From assembly GCA_903893545.1 (NCBI GenBank), contig CAITMJ010000002.1, positions 62,001 through 126,000 of the forward strand: DNA of 64,000 bases, in the 5' to 3' direction. The notes beneath the pieces are model-generated. The model saw only the letters and a list, made by a program, of their open reading frames with translations. It was not told where the DNA came from and made no database searches. The position numbers and the translations under genes are program-made. This document shows positions 53,139-62,064 of this stretch, piece by piece. The number at the start of each line of letters is the position of its first letter. Position 1 is the stretch's first letter. Source of the DNA: an uncultured Chlamydiae bacterium (GTDB taxonomy: Bacteria > Chlamydiota > Chlamydiia > Chlamydiales > SM23-39).

Positions 53139-53213
53139 GGCGATCGACGGGGTTCGAACCCGCGACATCCGGAACCACAATCCGGCACTCTAACCAACTG
53201 AGCTACGATCGCC
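53139..53213 (-). tRNA. tRNA-His (anticodon GTG)
   Basis: Minus strand: an extra 5' G (G-1) before the 7-bp acceptor stem GCGATCG/CGATCGC faces C73, the histidine identity feature. The anticodon loop TTGTGGT on a CCGGA/TCCGG stem gives GTG, and the T-arm has GGTTCGAACCC. CCA is not encoded. Confidence 0.95.
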
Positions 53214-53271
53214 ATATAAGAAGGTCACCATGGTAGCTAAAAGGGGGAAAAATTGGCAAGATATGAAATTG

Positions 53272-53333
53272 TAACCACCGAGGACACCGAGAAAACAGGA
53301 ATAGTTTCTCTGCCTTCACTCGGTGGTAAATTC
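53272..53333. repeat. Dispersed inverted-repeat element, copy 2 ('accaccgag' family)
   Basis: It starts TAACCACCGAGGACACCG (identical over 21 nt to 11603-11623) and ends TCACTCGGTGGTAAATTC, an imperfect inverted repeat about 62 bp long. The last codons and stop of comEC lie within its right arm. Confidence 0.7.
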
Positions 53334-54752
53334 TTTGGTTAAGCGGAGGGATAGGACAAAGAGGGCGAAGAGGTAGATCGGGATGAGTAAAGGGGAAAAG
53401 GGAGGACAATAGAAGGAGTAGTCGAGGAGAAGCGGGGGGTGGGCGACTAGGTCTAGGAGTTCTTTCGTGAATCGGTCGAGGAGGGAAAATAGGGGGGTGC
53501 CGATAAGAGGGCTAGCCGCGTTGAAAAGGAGTGTGGCCATGAAGAGAAAAAGAGCCATGCTGATGAGCAGGGGGAAGAAGAGGTTGTAGAGAAGGCTAAG
53601 GAGGGGAAACCGGCCGAAATGGTAGAGGAGGAGGGGGAAAATGGCGGCATTGACTGCGACTGTCATGCTAATAGCGGACCGAAAGAGGGTAGACCCGAGG
53701 AAGAGAATTTGGGAAAAAGGGGAGAGATGGATGCTTTGATAGGAGGGTCTTTTGGGCAGGTACTTTTGGAGCCATTTCTCGAAGGGGTAGTAGAGAAGAA
53801 GGATGCCAAAACAGCAGCCAAAGCTCAATTGAAAGCCGAGATTTCCGACGATGAGTGGATTGAGGGCCAGCTCAATGAAAAAGGCGGCCCCGAGAAGGTT
53901 GAGCGGATTGGCGGGGCGGCGCACGATTTTCGCTGCAAGAACCAAGGTAGCGGCGATCCAAGCTCTCTGTACGGCGGGAGAGGAACCGATAAAAAGAAAA
54001 TAGAGAGTCATGAGAAGAAGCATGCAGATCCATTTCCAGCGGTGTGGGAGGAATAGGCTTAAAAAGAAGGAAAAAAAGGCGAGCAGCACCCCGAAATGAA
54101 AGCCGGAGATCGCAAGAAGGTGCTGTAAGCCGAGGCGGCTAAATTCAAAACGGATCTGCCGATCGTCAACGTCTCCTGTCGCAAGCGAAGAGAGGAGATG
54201 TGCTGTGCGTGGGAGCGTGAGCTTCGTCTTTAAAAAAGAGCGAAGATGTTCTTTGGTCCGATAGCGAAGTTCGGCCAGGCTCCAGGTATTGGGAATGGGA
54301 GAGAAGTTTTTAACTTTAAAAAGGTAGTCGTAAGGGCCTTTCTGCACAAGAGTTCCCGTAAGCTCGTAATCGCAAGAAGCGATCGGTCTTTTAGCGCCTT
54401 TCCAAGGTACAGTACAGGGGAGGGACGAGCTCTCAAAATAGAGGGTGCCTTTATAGATTAGACCTTGGGCGAAAGGAGAGTTATAGGGTTGTAGGGAGGA
54501 AATAGAAAAATGGGCGGAGCTGGCGACGGGAGTTTCTAGGGTAGGCAGTTGGCCAAAAAGGAGATAGGTGTAAGCGTAAGCGAGGGGGATAAGACAAAGA
54601 GAGGCCCATTTTTGAAGGATCGTTACGTAGAGCGCCCAAAGAAGTAAAAGCCAAAGAGGGAATGCAAAAAGGGTAAATCCGACGCTTAAGAAAAAACTAA
54701 TACCGATGAGAAGAGCAGGGTGGGCGGTCCAAAAAAGCCTGTGGTCATTCAT
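53316..54752 (-). CDS. comEC: ComEC/Rec2 family DNA uptake channel
   Basis: The 478-aa membrane protein has the ComEC OB-fold region and about nine helices, with the competence signature 'HLLAISGFHFGVLLA' (about residues 205-219). It carries no C-terminal metallo-beta-lactamase domain, unlike full-length ComEC (about 770 aa). It would import single-stranded DNA. Its start overlaps the ndh stop by 8 nt, and its last codons fall in a dispersed repeat. Confidence 0.9.
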   Translation of the reverse strand: MNDHRLFWTAHPALLIGISFFLSVGFTLFAFPLWLLLLWALYVTILQKWASLCLIPLAYAYTYLLFGQLPTLETPVASSAHFSISSLQPYNSPFAQGLIYKGTLYFESSSLPCTVPWKGAKRPIASCDYELTGTLVQKGPYDYLFKVKNFSPIPNTWSLAELRYRTKEHLRSFLKTKLTLPRTAHLLSSLATGDVDDRQIRFEFSRLGLQHLLAISGFHFGVLLAFFSFFLSLFLPHRWKWICMLLLMTLYFLFIGSSPAVQRAWIAATLVLAAKIVRRPANPLNLLGAAFFIELALNPLIVGNLGFQLSFGCCFGILLLYYPFEKWLQKYLPKRPSYQSIHLSPFSQILFLGSTLFRSAISMTVAVNAAIFPLLLYHFGRFPLLSLLYNLFFPLLISMALFLFMATLLFNAASPLIGTPLFSLLDRFTKELLDLVAHPPLLLDYSFYCPPFSPLLIPIYLFALFVLSLRLTKEFTTE

Positions 54753-56022
54753 GCTTTTTTGGAGGAGGAAGATCTCCTTCGATCGAGCGATTGATCAGGC
54801 GAGCGCCCCGTTGGCTAGAAAAGTAGGAAAAGAGCCACTGCGTAATCACCGTTAAGCGATTGCGGAAGCCGATGAGGTAGAGGATGTGGATAAAACACCA
54901 TGCGAGCCAAGCGATAAAACCGCTAAAGGTTATTTTGCCGAACATGCCAACGGCTTTTGTCTTTCCGACAGTGGCCATTGTCCCTTTATCTAAATAGCGA
55001 AACGGTGGCCGCTCTTCCAAGGGGAGTTTTTTACGAATGATTTGGGCGACATAGCGTCCTTCTTGAACAGCGACAGGAGCTAGGCCCGGCAGCGGTTTTC
55101 CGTTTTTATCGGGCGCAGAGGCGGCATCTCCAATGACAAAGATTTCGGGATTGCCGGGAATCGATAGGTCTTTCCCCACCATGACCCTTCCTTGTTTATC
55201 GAGAGGAACGTCGAGAGATTTGAGCACCTCGGATGCTTGGTTGCCCGCTGCCCAAAGGACGTTTTCTGCGGGGATGAATGTATTTTCAACAGTGACGCCC
55301 TCTTTAGAGACATCGGTCACGCGCTTACCGGTTAAGACTTTAACACCGTAATGTTCGAGGTATTTTTGCGCTTTTGCCGCGAGATTGGGGGGGTAGGCGG
55401 CGAGGATTTGCGTGTGGGCCTCGACGAGATAGATCTTTGTCTTTGTCGTATCGATGCGGCGAAAGTTTTTTAACATCGTTTCGTAGGCGATTTCTGCAAT
55501 CGCCCCTGCCATCTCTACACCGGTAGGGCCGCCGCCGATAATGACGAAGTTGAGGTATTTTTTCGCATCGGAAATGCTGTCGCACCGCTCTGCCTTTTCA
55601 AACGACATCAAAATTCGCTCCCGAATTTTTAATGCGTCGACAAGGGTTTTTAGTCCTGGAGCAAATTCTTCCCACTCATCTTTGCCAAAATAGGAGTGTT
55701 TTGCACCCAGAGCCACGATCAAGTATTCATAGCCGATTCGATCTCCATTTTTTAGGTGGATTTCTTTCGCGCCTTTGTCGATTTTTTCAATCGATCCCAT
55801 AAGGACAGTGATGTTTTGATAGCGAGAGAGAATTTCTCGAATGGGGACGGCTATATCTCCAGGCGATAGGCAGGCGGATGCAACTTGGTATAAAAGAGGT
55901 TGAAAGAGGTGGTGGTTGGTCTTATCGATGAGCCAGACATCGAATTTTGTGTTGCCCAATGTCTTGGCCGCATTGATGCCGCCAAAGCCCCCGCCTAAGA
56001 TGACGACCTTCGTGTACTGCAT
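54745..56022 (-). CDS. ndh: Type II NADH dehydrogenase
   Basis: A non-pumping NADH:quinone oxidoreductase. The ATG at 56022 (AAAGGA upstream) gives 425 aa with the FAD site 'VVILGGGFGGINAAKTL' at the N-terminus, NADH site 'FVIIGGGPTGVEMAGAIAEI' near residue 160, and 'LPGLAPVAVQEGRYVAQII' before a hydrophobic C-terminal anchor. The C-terminus 'SFIAWLAWCFIHILYLIGF'-like segment binds the membrane. It is divergent from leuS. Confidence 0.94.
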   Translation of the reverse strand: MQYTKVVILGGGFGGINAAKTLGNTKFDVWLIDKTNHHLFQPLLYQVASACLSPGDIAVPIREILSRYQNITVLMGSIEKIDKGAKEIHLKNGDRIGYEYLIVALGAKHSYFGKDEWEEFAPGLKTLVDALKIRERILMSFEKAERCDSISDAKKYLNFVIIGGGPTGVEMAGAIAEIAYETMLKNFRRIDTTKTKIYLVEAHTQILAAYPPNLAAKAQKYLEHYGVKVLTGKRVTDVSKEGVTVENTFIPAENVLWAAGNQASEVLKSLDVPLDKQGRVMVGKDLSIPGNPEIFVIGDAASAPDKNGKPLPGLAPVAVQEGRYVAQIIRKKLPLEERPPFRYLDKGTMATVGKTKAVGMFGKITFSGFIAWLAWCFIHILYLIGFRNRLTVITQWLFSYFSSQRGARLINRSIEGDLPPPKKHE

Positions 56023-56074
56023 TCCTTTAGATATATCACATTTTTTACCAGGTGTATAGATTTCATTGAATTGA

Positions 56075-56080
56075 TATACT
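56075..56080 (+). promoter_or_regulatory. Candidate -10 hexamer of the leuS promoter
   Basis: TATACT at 56075-56080 lies in the divergent ndh/leuS spacer. Its last two bases are the first bases of the 19-bp palindrome, so a factor binding that palindrome would block transcription. The -35 region is poor. Confidence 0.35.
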
Positions 56081-56134
56081 CTCAACTTTGCATTTTTTTA
56101 GGGCTGAAGGCCTCGAAAAATGCAAAGTTGAGAG
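56079..56134. repeat. Perfect 19-bp inverted repeat in the ndh/leuS divergent spacer
   Basis: CTCTCAACTTTGCATTTTT at 56079-56097 is exactly mirrored by AAAAATGCAAAGTTGAGAG at 56116-56134, with an 18-nt loop. In a leuS transcript it would form a long leader hairpin 27 nt before the ATG. No T-tract follows it, so an intrinsic terminator in the leuS direction is unlikely. Confidence 0.85.
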
Positions 56135-56160
56135 ACTCCCTTAGAAAAAACGATGCCCCT

Positions 56161-58689
56161 ATGACCAAGCCGAAATATGTGTCCAGTGCCGTTGAAAAAA
56201 AATGGCAAAAATTCTGGAAAGAAAAGAAAACGTTTAAATCTGAGATCGATAAATCGAGGCCAAAATACTATGTCCTCGATATGTTTCCCTACCCTTCTGG
56301 GGCAGGGCTTCACGTCGGGCACGTGACTGGCTATACGGGCACCGATATTTTGGCCCGATATAAGCGGCAATGCGGGTTTAATGTGCTCCATCCGATGGGA
56401 TGGGATAGCTTTGGTCTTCCTGCGGAGCAATATGCGATCAGGACGGGGACTCACCCCTTAGTTACGACGCGGATGAATATCGAGACCTATCGCCGCCAGC
56501 TCGAATCTTTAGGGTTTAGCTATGATTGGGATCGAGAAGTCGCTACGAGCGATCCTTCTTACTACAAGTGGACCCAGTGGATTTTTACGAAACTGTTTGA
56601 AAAGGGCCTGGCCTATGAGGCGGAGATCAATGTCAATTTTTGCCCTGCGCTCGGCACAGTTCTCGCCAATGAAGAAGTAGAAAATGGGGTGGCAAAAGAG
56701 GGCGGATATCCGGTAGAGAGAAGACCTCTTCGCCAGTGGGTTTTGCGCATTACGGCGTATGCAGATCGGTTGCTGGCCGACTTGGATTTACTCGACTGGC
56801 CCGATCACTTAAAGAAACTGCAATCGAACTGGATTGGGCGGAGCGAGGGAGCTCTCATTACGTTTGTCGAGCAGGCGATGCATGAGCCGATTGCCGTCTT
56901 TACAACCAGGCCCGATACGCTCTTCGGAGTGACGTATCTCGTGTTAGCTCCAGAACATCCGCTCGTGGATCGCATTGTGACGATCGATCGGAAAGACGAT
57001 GTTGAGGAATACCGAACTGCCACGGCTGCAAAGACCGATTTGGACCGGACCGATCTTGCAAAAGAGAAGACAGGCGTATGGACGGGAAGTTTTGCTCGCA
57101 ATCCTGTCACGGGTAAGGATATTCCCATCTGGATTTCCGATTATGTGCTCATGGGATATGGAACCGGCGCTGTGATGGCAGTTCCTGCGCACGATGAGAG
57201 AGATTTTGCATTTGCCAGTATCTATAAACTCCCCATCCATTCCATCTACGATCCGGGGGAATGTGAAAAAAGAGACGAGATCTTGCATGGCCGGCAGTGT
57301 TGGACCGGCGATGGCACGATTATCCATAGCGACTTTTTAAACGGCTGCTCGATGGAACCCGCCAAGCAGCGGATGATCGAATGGCTGGAAAAAGAGGCGA
57401 AGGGAAAACGGACGGTCAATTATAAGCTCCGCGATTGGCTTTTTTCTCGGCAGCGCTATTGGGGAGAACCATTTCCAATTCTCCATTTCCCAGATGGCTC
57501 GATGCGAGCCCTTGATCTTGACGAATTGCCTTTGACGCCTCCTGAGCTCGACGATTATAAGCCCGCCACCTCGGGAGAGAGTCCTCTTGCTAAAGTGAGG
57601 AGCTGGGTTGAGGTTATCGATCCGAAGAGCGGCAAAAAAGCGCTTCGAGAGACAAATACCATGCCCCAGTGGGCAGGATCTTGCTGGTATTACCTTCGCT
57701 TTTGCGACCCGCGCAATGAGAAAAATGCATGGAGCAAGGAAGCGGAAAAATACTGGATGCCGGTCGATCTTTATGTCGGTGGCGTCGAGCATGCGGTTTT
57801 GCACCTTCTCTATTCGAGATTTTGGCATAAAGTTCTCTTCGACTGCGGCCTTGTCCACACGCCAGAGCCTTTTATGACACTGCGCAATCAGGGTCTTCTT
57901 ACATCGCGCTCGTTTAAACTCCCCGGAGGAGGCTACGTCAGTCCAGAAGATGTTTTAGAAAAAGAGGGGAAATTCTTTGCTAAAGGAGAGGAGCTTATCT
58001 CTCAAGTGGAAAAGATGTCCAAATCAAAACTCAATGGGATCTCGCCCGATGAGATCATCGAAGAATTCGGCGCCGACGCGCTTCGCCTCTATGAGATGTT
58101 CATGGGCCCCTTCGATCGAGAAAAAGTTTGGAATACCGATGCAGTCAATGGATGTAAGCGCTTTTTAAATCGCTTTTACGACATGGTTTTTTCCGACAAA
58201 GTCGTCGAAGAAGAAACCCTCGAAGCCCTAAAGCTCACCCATCGCCTCGTCGATTTTGTCACAAAAGACATCGAGCAGTTTCAGTTCAATACCGCCATAG
58301 CTCGAATGATGGAATACCTCAACGCTTTTATCCCTCTTCCGACCTATCCAAGGAGCTGCCTTAAGCGCGCCGTGCAAATGGTCTATCCTTTTGCTCCCCA
58401 TATAGCAGAAGAGATGTGGCAGGAATTAACGGGATCCTCTGAGTCGATTACCTACGCCCCCATTCCTCCGATCAACGAAGAGTACCTCGTCGATGAGACG
58501 GCTGTTTACGTCATCCAGATCAATGGCAAAATGCGAGGGCGGTTTGATTTGCCTAAAAACAAGACCGAATCGGAACTTTTGGCTCTAGTAAAAGCGCAGC
58601 CAGAGGTAGAAAAGCATCTGATTGGAGAAATTGTTAAAACTGTGTTCGTCCCCAACAAGCTGCTCAACATCGTTACCAATAATCCATGA
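56161..58689 (+). CDS. leuS: Leucyl-tRNA synthetase
   Basis: Class I synthetase of 842 aa from the ATG at 56161. It has the HIGH-type motif HVGH at residues 51-54, an editing (CP1) domain with 'TRPDTLFGVTYLV', 'GTGAVMAVPAHDERDFAFA' and the signature KMSKS at 618-622. An open upstream frame to 56071 runs through the palindrome and is unlikely to be translated. It overlaps waaA by ATGA, as leuS-gseA do in C. trachomatis (CT209-CT208). Confidence 0.97.
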   Translation: MTKPKYVSSAVEKKWQKFWKEKKTFKSEIDKSRPKYYVLDMFPYPSGAGLHVGHVTGYTGTDILARYKRQCGFNVLHPMGWDSFGLPAEQYAIRTGTHPLVTTRMNIETYRRQLESLGFSYDWDREVATSDPSYYKWTQWIFTKLFEKGLAYEAEINVNFCPALGTVLANEEVENGVAKEGGYPVERRPLRQWVLRITAYADRLLADLDLLDWPDHLKKLQSNWIGRSEGALITFVEQAMHEPIAVFTTRPDTLFGVTYLVLAPEHPLVDRIVTIDRKDDVEEYRTATAAKTDLDRTDLAKEKTGVWTGSFARNPVTGKDIPIWISDYVLMGYGTGAVMAVPAHDERDFAFASIYKLPIHSIYDPGECEKRDEILHGRQCWTGDGTIIHSDFLNGCSMEPAKQRMIEWLEKEAKGKRTVNYKLRDWLFSRQRYWGEPFPILHFPDGSMRALDLDELPLTPPELDDYKPATSGESPLAKVRSWVEVIDPKSGKKALRETNTMPQWAGSCWYYLRFCDPRNEKNAWSKEAEKYWMPVDLYVGGVEHAVLHLLYSRFWHKVLFDCGLVHTPEPFMTLRNQGLLTSRSFKLPGGGYVSPEDVLEKEGKFFAKGEELISQVEKMSKSKLNGISPDEIIEEFGADALRLYEMFMGPFDREKVWNTDAVNGCKRFLNRFYDMVFSDKVVEEETLEALKLTHRLVDFVTKDIEQFQFNTAIARMMEYLNAFIPLPTYPRSCLKRAVQMVYPFAPHIAEEMWQELTGSSESITYAPIPPINEEYLVDETAVYVIQINGKMRGRFDLPKNKTESELLALVKAQPEVEKHLIGEIVKTVFVPNKLLNIVTNNP

Positions 58690-59876
58690 TTTTCTATGAC
58701 GTTGTCATTGCCCTTGGTTTTCTCTCTTTCCTCCCCAAGATCTTATGGCAACGTCGTAAAAAGCGCTTCCCTAGCCTTAAAGAGAGGTTAGGAGTTGACG
58801 TTCCGAGCTCCAATGGGCGCACAGTCTTTTGGATCCATGCAGTTTCTGTTGGCGAAGTAAAATCTGCAAAACCCCTTTTTGAGAAAATACGGACGCAATA
58901 CGGAGATGCTTTTATCCTTGTAACAACAGCTAGCGTTACGGGACAAGAAGAAGCGCGCCGATCGCTTGGGAGTGCAGATGCCTTTCGGTTTTTGCCTCTT
59001 GATTTTAGCTGGATTATGAAGCGGTGGGTGAGACTTCTACAGCCAAAGGCGCTCCTCTTTATCGAAGGCGATCTTTGGTACAACCTTGCCAAATCTGTGC
59101 GCAAAGGGGGTGGCAAAATCGCCCTTGTCAGCGGTAAAATTTCCAAGCGATCGGCCAAAAGATATGCGCGAGGCTCATTTTTTGCGAAAAAACTCTTTTC
59201 TCTCTTCGATCTTCTCCTTCTTCAAAACGAAGAACATCTCCTTCGTTTTCGCTCCTTTCTTGGAGAAAAAGAGAACCTCTTTGTCACAGGCAACCTCAAA
59301 TTCGATGCCTCTGCCATACGCATCGATCGAAGTCTTTATGACCTCCCATTAGGGATCGCCATTACCTGCACCCATGCTCCTGAAGAAGAAGAGCTCCTCG
59401 ATGCGCTTGAAGGCATCCAAGAACCCCTTTTCCTTGCGCCTCGCCATCCAGAACGCTTTCAAGAAGTTGCTGAAATGCTCCAGCGAAAAAACATCGATTT
59501 TATCCGATGGAGTGAGATTGGCCAGAAAAGAGCAAAGGTGATTCTCGTCGATGGGATGGGGCTTTTGCCGATCTTTTACTCCTTTTCGCGCCTAGCCATT
59601 GTCGGCGGCAGTTTTTCCTCTTGCATTGGAGGACACAATATTTTAGAGCCCTGTCTTTATGGAGTTCCCGTCTTTTTTGGCCCCCATATGCAACAACAAA
59701 AAGAGCTCGCTGACCATCTGCTCTCCTCGGGCGCTGGAACCCAAGTCTCCATAGAGCAGCTCGCCGCGGCTGTGCAAACATTTCTTGCTGATTCTACTCC
59801 GCAAAAAGGCGCCGTTCAAACCACAAAAAGTCCTTTGAGAGAAACCTGGGAACGGCTGGAAGTTTTTTTTAAATAA
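58686..59876 (+). CDS. waaA: 3-deoxy-D-manno-octulosonic acid transferase (WaaA/KdtA)
   Basis: Adds KDO residues to lipid A; chlamydial versions are multifunctional. The 396-aa GT30 protein has an N-terminal membrane anchor, 'WIHAVSVGEVKSAKPL', the donor-site regions 'GNLKFDA' and 'FLAPRHPERF', and 'GGSFSSCIGGHNILEPC' near the C-terminus. Its ATG overlaps the leuS stop (ATGA). Confidence 0.95.
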   Translation: MIFYDVVIALGFLSFLPKILWQRRKKRFPSLKERLGVDVPSSNGRTVFWIHAVSVGEVKSAKPLFEKIRTQYGDAFILVTTASVTGQEEARRSLGSADAFRFLPLDFSWIMKRWVRLLQPKALLFIEGDLWYNLAKSVRKGGGKIALVSGKISKRSAKRYARGSFFAKKLFSLFDLLLLQNEEHLLRFRSFLGEKENLFVTGNLKFDASAIRIDRSLYDLPLGIAITCTHAPEEEELLDALEGIQEPLFLAPRHPERFQEVAEMLQRKNIDFIRWSEIGQKRAKVILVDGMGLLPIFYSFSRLAIVGGSFSSCIGGHNILEPCLYGVPVFFGPHMQQQKELADHLLSSGAGTQVSIEQLAAAVQTFLADSTPQKGAVQTTKSPLRETWERLEVFFK

Positions 59877-59881
59877 AAAGA

Positions 59882-59911
59882 TTGGGAATAAATCACTTGG
59901 CGTGCTAAACT
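59882..59911 (+). promoter_or_regulatory. Candidate promoter of the tRNA pair
   Basis: TTGGGA and TAAACT, 18 nt apart, end 18 nt before tRNA-fMet. The two tRNAs 15 nt apart are probably one transcript. Confidence 0.4.
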
Positions 59912-59928
59912 CGTCCTTTCTTACATAT

Positions 59929-60001
59929 CGCGGGGTGGAGCAGTGGTTAGCTCGTTGGGCTCATAACCCAAAGGCCGTAGGTTCGAGTCCTACCCCCGCT
60001 A
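59929..60001 (+). tRNA. Initiator tRNA-fMet (anticodon CAT)
   Basis: CGCGGGG acceptor with an unpaired first position (C1 opposite U72), the hallmark of initiator tRNA (usually C1 x A72). The anticodon arm 'TTGGGCTCATAACCCAA' contains the three consecutive G-C pairs of initiators. T-arm GGTTCGAGTCC; CCA not encoded. Confidence 0.95.
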
Positions 60002-60016
60002 ATCTTATACTCTCTT

Positions 60017-60090
60017 GGCGGTATAGCTCAGCTGGTTAGAGCAGCAGAATCATAATCTGCGGGTCGCTGGTTCAAATCCGGCTGCCGTCA
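60017..60090 (+). tRNA. tRNA with CAT anticodon (elongator Met, or Ile2)
   Basis: Acceptor GGCGGTA pairs with TGCCGTC (two G-U pairs), D-arm TAGCTCAGC, anticodon loop ATCATAA on GCAGA/TCTGC, T-arm GCTGGTTCAAATCCGGC, discriminator A. The TGGTTCAA context is close to tRNA-Ile2, in which C34 is modified to lysidine; the identity between Met and Ile2 is not settled by sequence alone. Confidence 0.9.
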
Positions 60091-60125
60091 AATCCTAATT
60101 CCCAATTTCCTTCTCGGGTTGATAA

Positions 60126-61643
60126 CTAGTTCATGTTGGCAATGCCCTTAGCGGACTTCCTAGATAGTTTAGGGGGCTCTGAAAGCTCATTGGGAAAGTA
60201 CTCAATGTCCTTCACTTCTGGCGGGTTTGTGCTAAATTGTACGTGTTTTTTTTTCTGAACGGCTTGAGGAGGGTTAGACTCAGGTTGGCTTGATGGTCTA
60301 GTGCTGCTATTGTTTGCCAATGTAGGTAATCCTGCTTTAAGAGCTAGCGGTTTATAAGGGCGAATAAACTGAACGACTTTTTGGATTTTATCTAAGCAGT
60401 CTCGTTCGCTATTCATATTCCATTCGAGTTCCATCGAATCAATAGCAGGTATTATTGTCGCGCTTATATATAACAATTGTTCAGTATGAAACATGGTTTT
60501 AGCATGAACGGATCCAAATGAATTCTGCCTAATCACAGTTCTAAGTGATCTTAAATTTGCATTAAAGCCGTTCAAGTTATAGGTGTTTGTTTTTTTTGGA
60601 ATATAACTCAATACTGTTTCGTTCAGATAGATTATAGTTTCATTGCAAGAATTTAATAATTCCTTGAAAGCACATTCAATGCTTTCGAGGTCGTCCAGAA
60701 AGCAATTGTTGTTAAATGTTCTTGAGCAGTAGTTTGGGAAAAAATAGTTTCCTAGAAGTGATTTAACATCCTCTTCTATGATGATTGTTTTGGGGATTTT
60801 TTCCTTTATTTTATTGCAAAATAGATAAAACAAGTTGTCGAACCCATCTTTTAGTCTGCTCGATAAAGCGGGTATTTTATTGTCTAGGAGGCTAATCAAT
60901 GCGCTTTCACAGAGATTTTGCAGTTCTTCAAATTCTTTATCTGAAAACAAGGTGGAGATTAAATTTGTATTCATTTTCAAGCGATTAAGTTTTTCCATGG
61001 TCATCATAATTTCTTGCGTGAAAATGAAGGTTGGAAAGGTGTCAAAGCTGCTTCCTTCTGCAGTAGTTCCCCCTAGTGAAACAGTTGTTTGTAGATGATC
61101 TAACCCTTCAATAGTATCTTCGATTCTATTTAATATTAATGACAAGCCTTCTGAATTTTCGTCTATTAAACTATATTCTTCTAGTTCTCGTATTTTATTG
61201 CTTATATCGTTCAATAATAGGTCTCGGTCGCATTGCGGGCAGCACTGGAGAATGGCTAGCAAGACGTCCCAGTGGGAATCCGTACATTTATTCCATTGAA
61301 GAGAGGTGGCATGGTTTTTTGGAATGATTTGATTTTTAAGTATTTGAAAATATATACCATTTGAATCCATTTCAATGGATGGATCTGTGTCCATTGTTTC
61401 TTTATGTTTTTTCATTAGATTGTATGTTCGATCTAGGACCTCACTGCGATACCCTTGGGGAGTTTTGCGAATCTCTTTTACTACATTTTCCCACGTTGCG
61501 TTCTCTTGATAGAGGTTTTTGTCGCACGTTTTGAAAATTTCATCGATTTTTTCAAGGATCGAATGCATGGGCAGTGAGGAGTCAGGGATCTGAAATTGTT
61601 CAGAGGGGGCCGTGCTCGTTGAATGTTCAATTTTAAAAGACAT
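60126..61643 (-). CDS. Large hypothetical protein, 505 aa (candidate effector)
   Basis: Not recognised. The N-terminal ~25 residues are Ser/Thr/Pro rich without a signal peptide ('MSFKIEHSTSTAPSEQFQIP'), a type III secretion-like start. The centre is helical with scattered cysteines. The C-terminal ~70 residues are disordered and basic-then-acidic; they contain 'KKKHVQFST', which fits the eukaryotic PP1-docking pattern [RK]-x(0-1)-[VI]-x-[FW]. Base composition is visibly more AT-rich than the neighbours leuS-waaA. Flanked by the tRNA pair and a small coiled-coil gene on the same strand. Confidence 0.7.
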   Translation of the reverse strand: MSFKIEHSTSTAPSEQFQIPDSSLPMHSILEKIDEIFKTCDKNLYQENATWENVVKEIRKTPQGYRSEVLDRTYNLMKKHKETMDTDPSIEMDSNGIYFQILKNQIIPKNHATSLQWNKCTDSHWDVLLAILQCCPQCDRDLLLNDISNKIRELEEYSLIDENSEGLSLILNRIEDTIEGLDHLQTTVSLGGTTAEGSSFDTFPTFIFTQEIMMTMEKLNRLKMNTNLISTLFSDKEFEELQNLCESALISLLDNKIPALSSRLKDGFDNLFYLFCNKIKEKIPKTIIIEEDVKSLLGNYFFPNYCSRTFNNNCFLDDLESIECAFKELLNSCNETIIYLNETVLSYIPKKTNTYNLNGFNANLRSLRTVIRQNSFGSVHAKTMFHTEQLLYISATIIPAIDSMELEWNMNSERDCLDKIQKVVQFIRPYKPLALKAGLPTLANNSSTRPSSQPESNPPQAVQKKKHVQFSTNPPEVKDIEYFPNELSEPPKLSRKSAKGIANMN

Positions 61644-61717
61644 GAAATATCCGAAAATTTATTTTTTCGGGTAAATTATACATAAAAATGTGGTTAATTT
61701 TCAATAGTAAAGAGGTG

Positions 61718-62011
61718 TTAAGTCTTGTTTTCAAGTTTTTGTAAAAGAGCCTCTTTTCTGCTGCTTAGCTCGTCGAATTCGATCTGATCCATTTTAATCG
61801 TCGTGAGGATCATACTATATTGGGGGTCATACGTGGGAAGGTCATTGACAAAGGATTTCATGATATGAATGCGCTGCTCGAGGAGGGTTTGCTCTGTCTG
61901 GATAAGGGTGAGCTCTTTTTGAAGGAGGTTCTGTGCGCTTTGAATGTCTTGAACGTAAGCGCGTTCAAAGGCTTTTCTAGGAGATTCGCTTTTATTGGGT
62001 AGGTCTTTCAC
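61718..62011 (-). CDS. Small coiled-coil protein, 97 aa
   Basis: Not recognised. A GTG start at 62011 follows AAGGAA at good spacing. The product is a helical hairpin with a heptad-rich centre ('LLQKELTLIQTEQTLLEQRI') and C-terminal 'KEALLQKLENKT'. No signal. It is upstream of, and on the same strand as, the 60126 gene (74 nt apart), so a small partner or chaperone is possible but unproven. Confidence 0.55.
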   Translation of the reverse strand: MKDLPNKSESPRKAFERAYVQDIQSAQNLLQKELTLIQTEQTLLEQRIHIMKSFVNDLPTYDPQYSMILTTIKMDQIEFDELSSRKEALLQKLENKT

Positions 62012-62064
62012 GGTGTTCCTTTTGATCTATTCCCTTTATTGTACTATTAAATAAATATTTATTG

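Noticed and set aside
53124..53180. Upstream extension of uppP
   Set aside because: It would run through tRNA-His; the GTG at 53123 has a ribosome site and fits the family N-terminus.
56079..56134. T-box or Leu-codon attenuator for leuS
   Set aside because: There is no T-box sequence, no leader peptide rich in Leu and no terminator T-tract after the hairpin.
60017..60090. Confident call as tRNA-Ile2
   Set aside because: Both elongator Met and Ile2 carry a CAT anticodon; the acceptor stem does not decide it.
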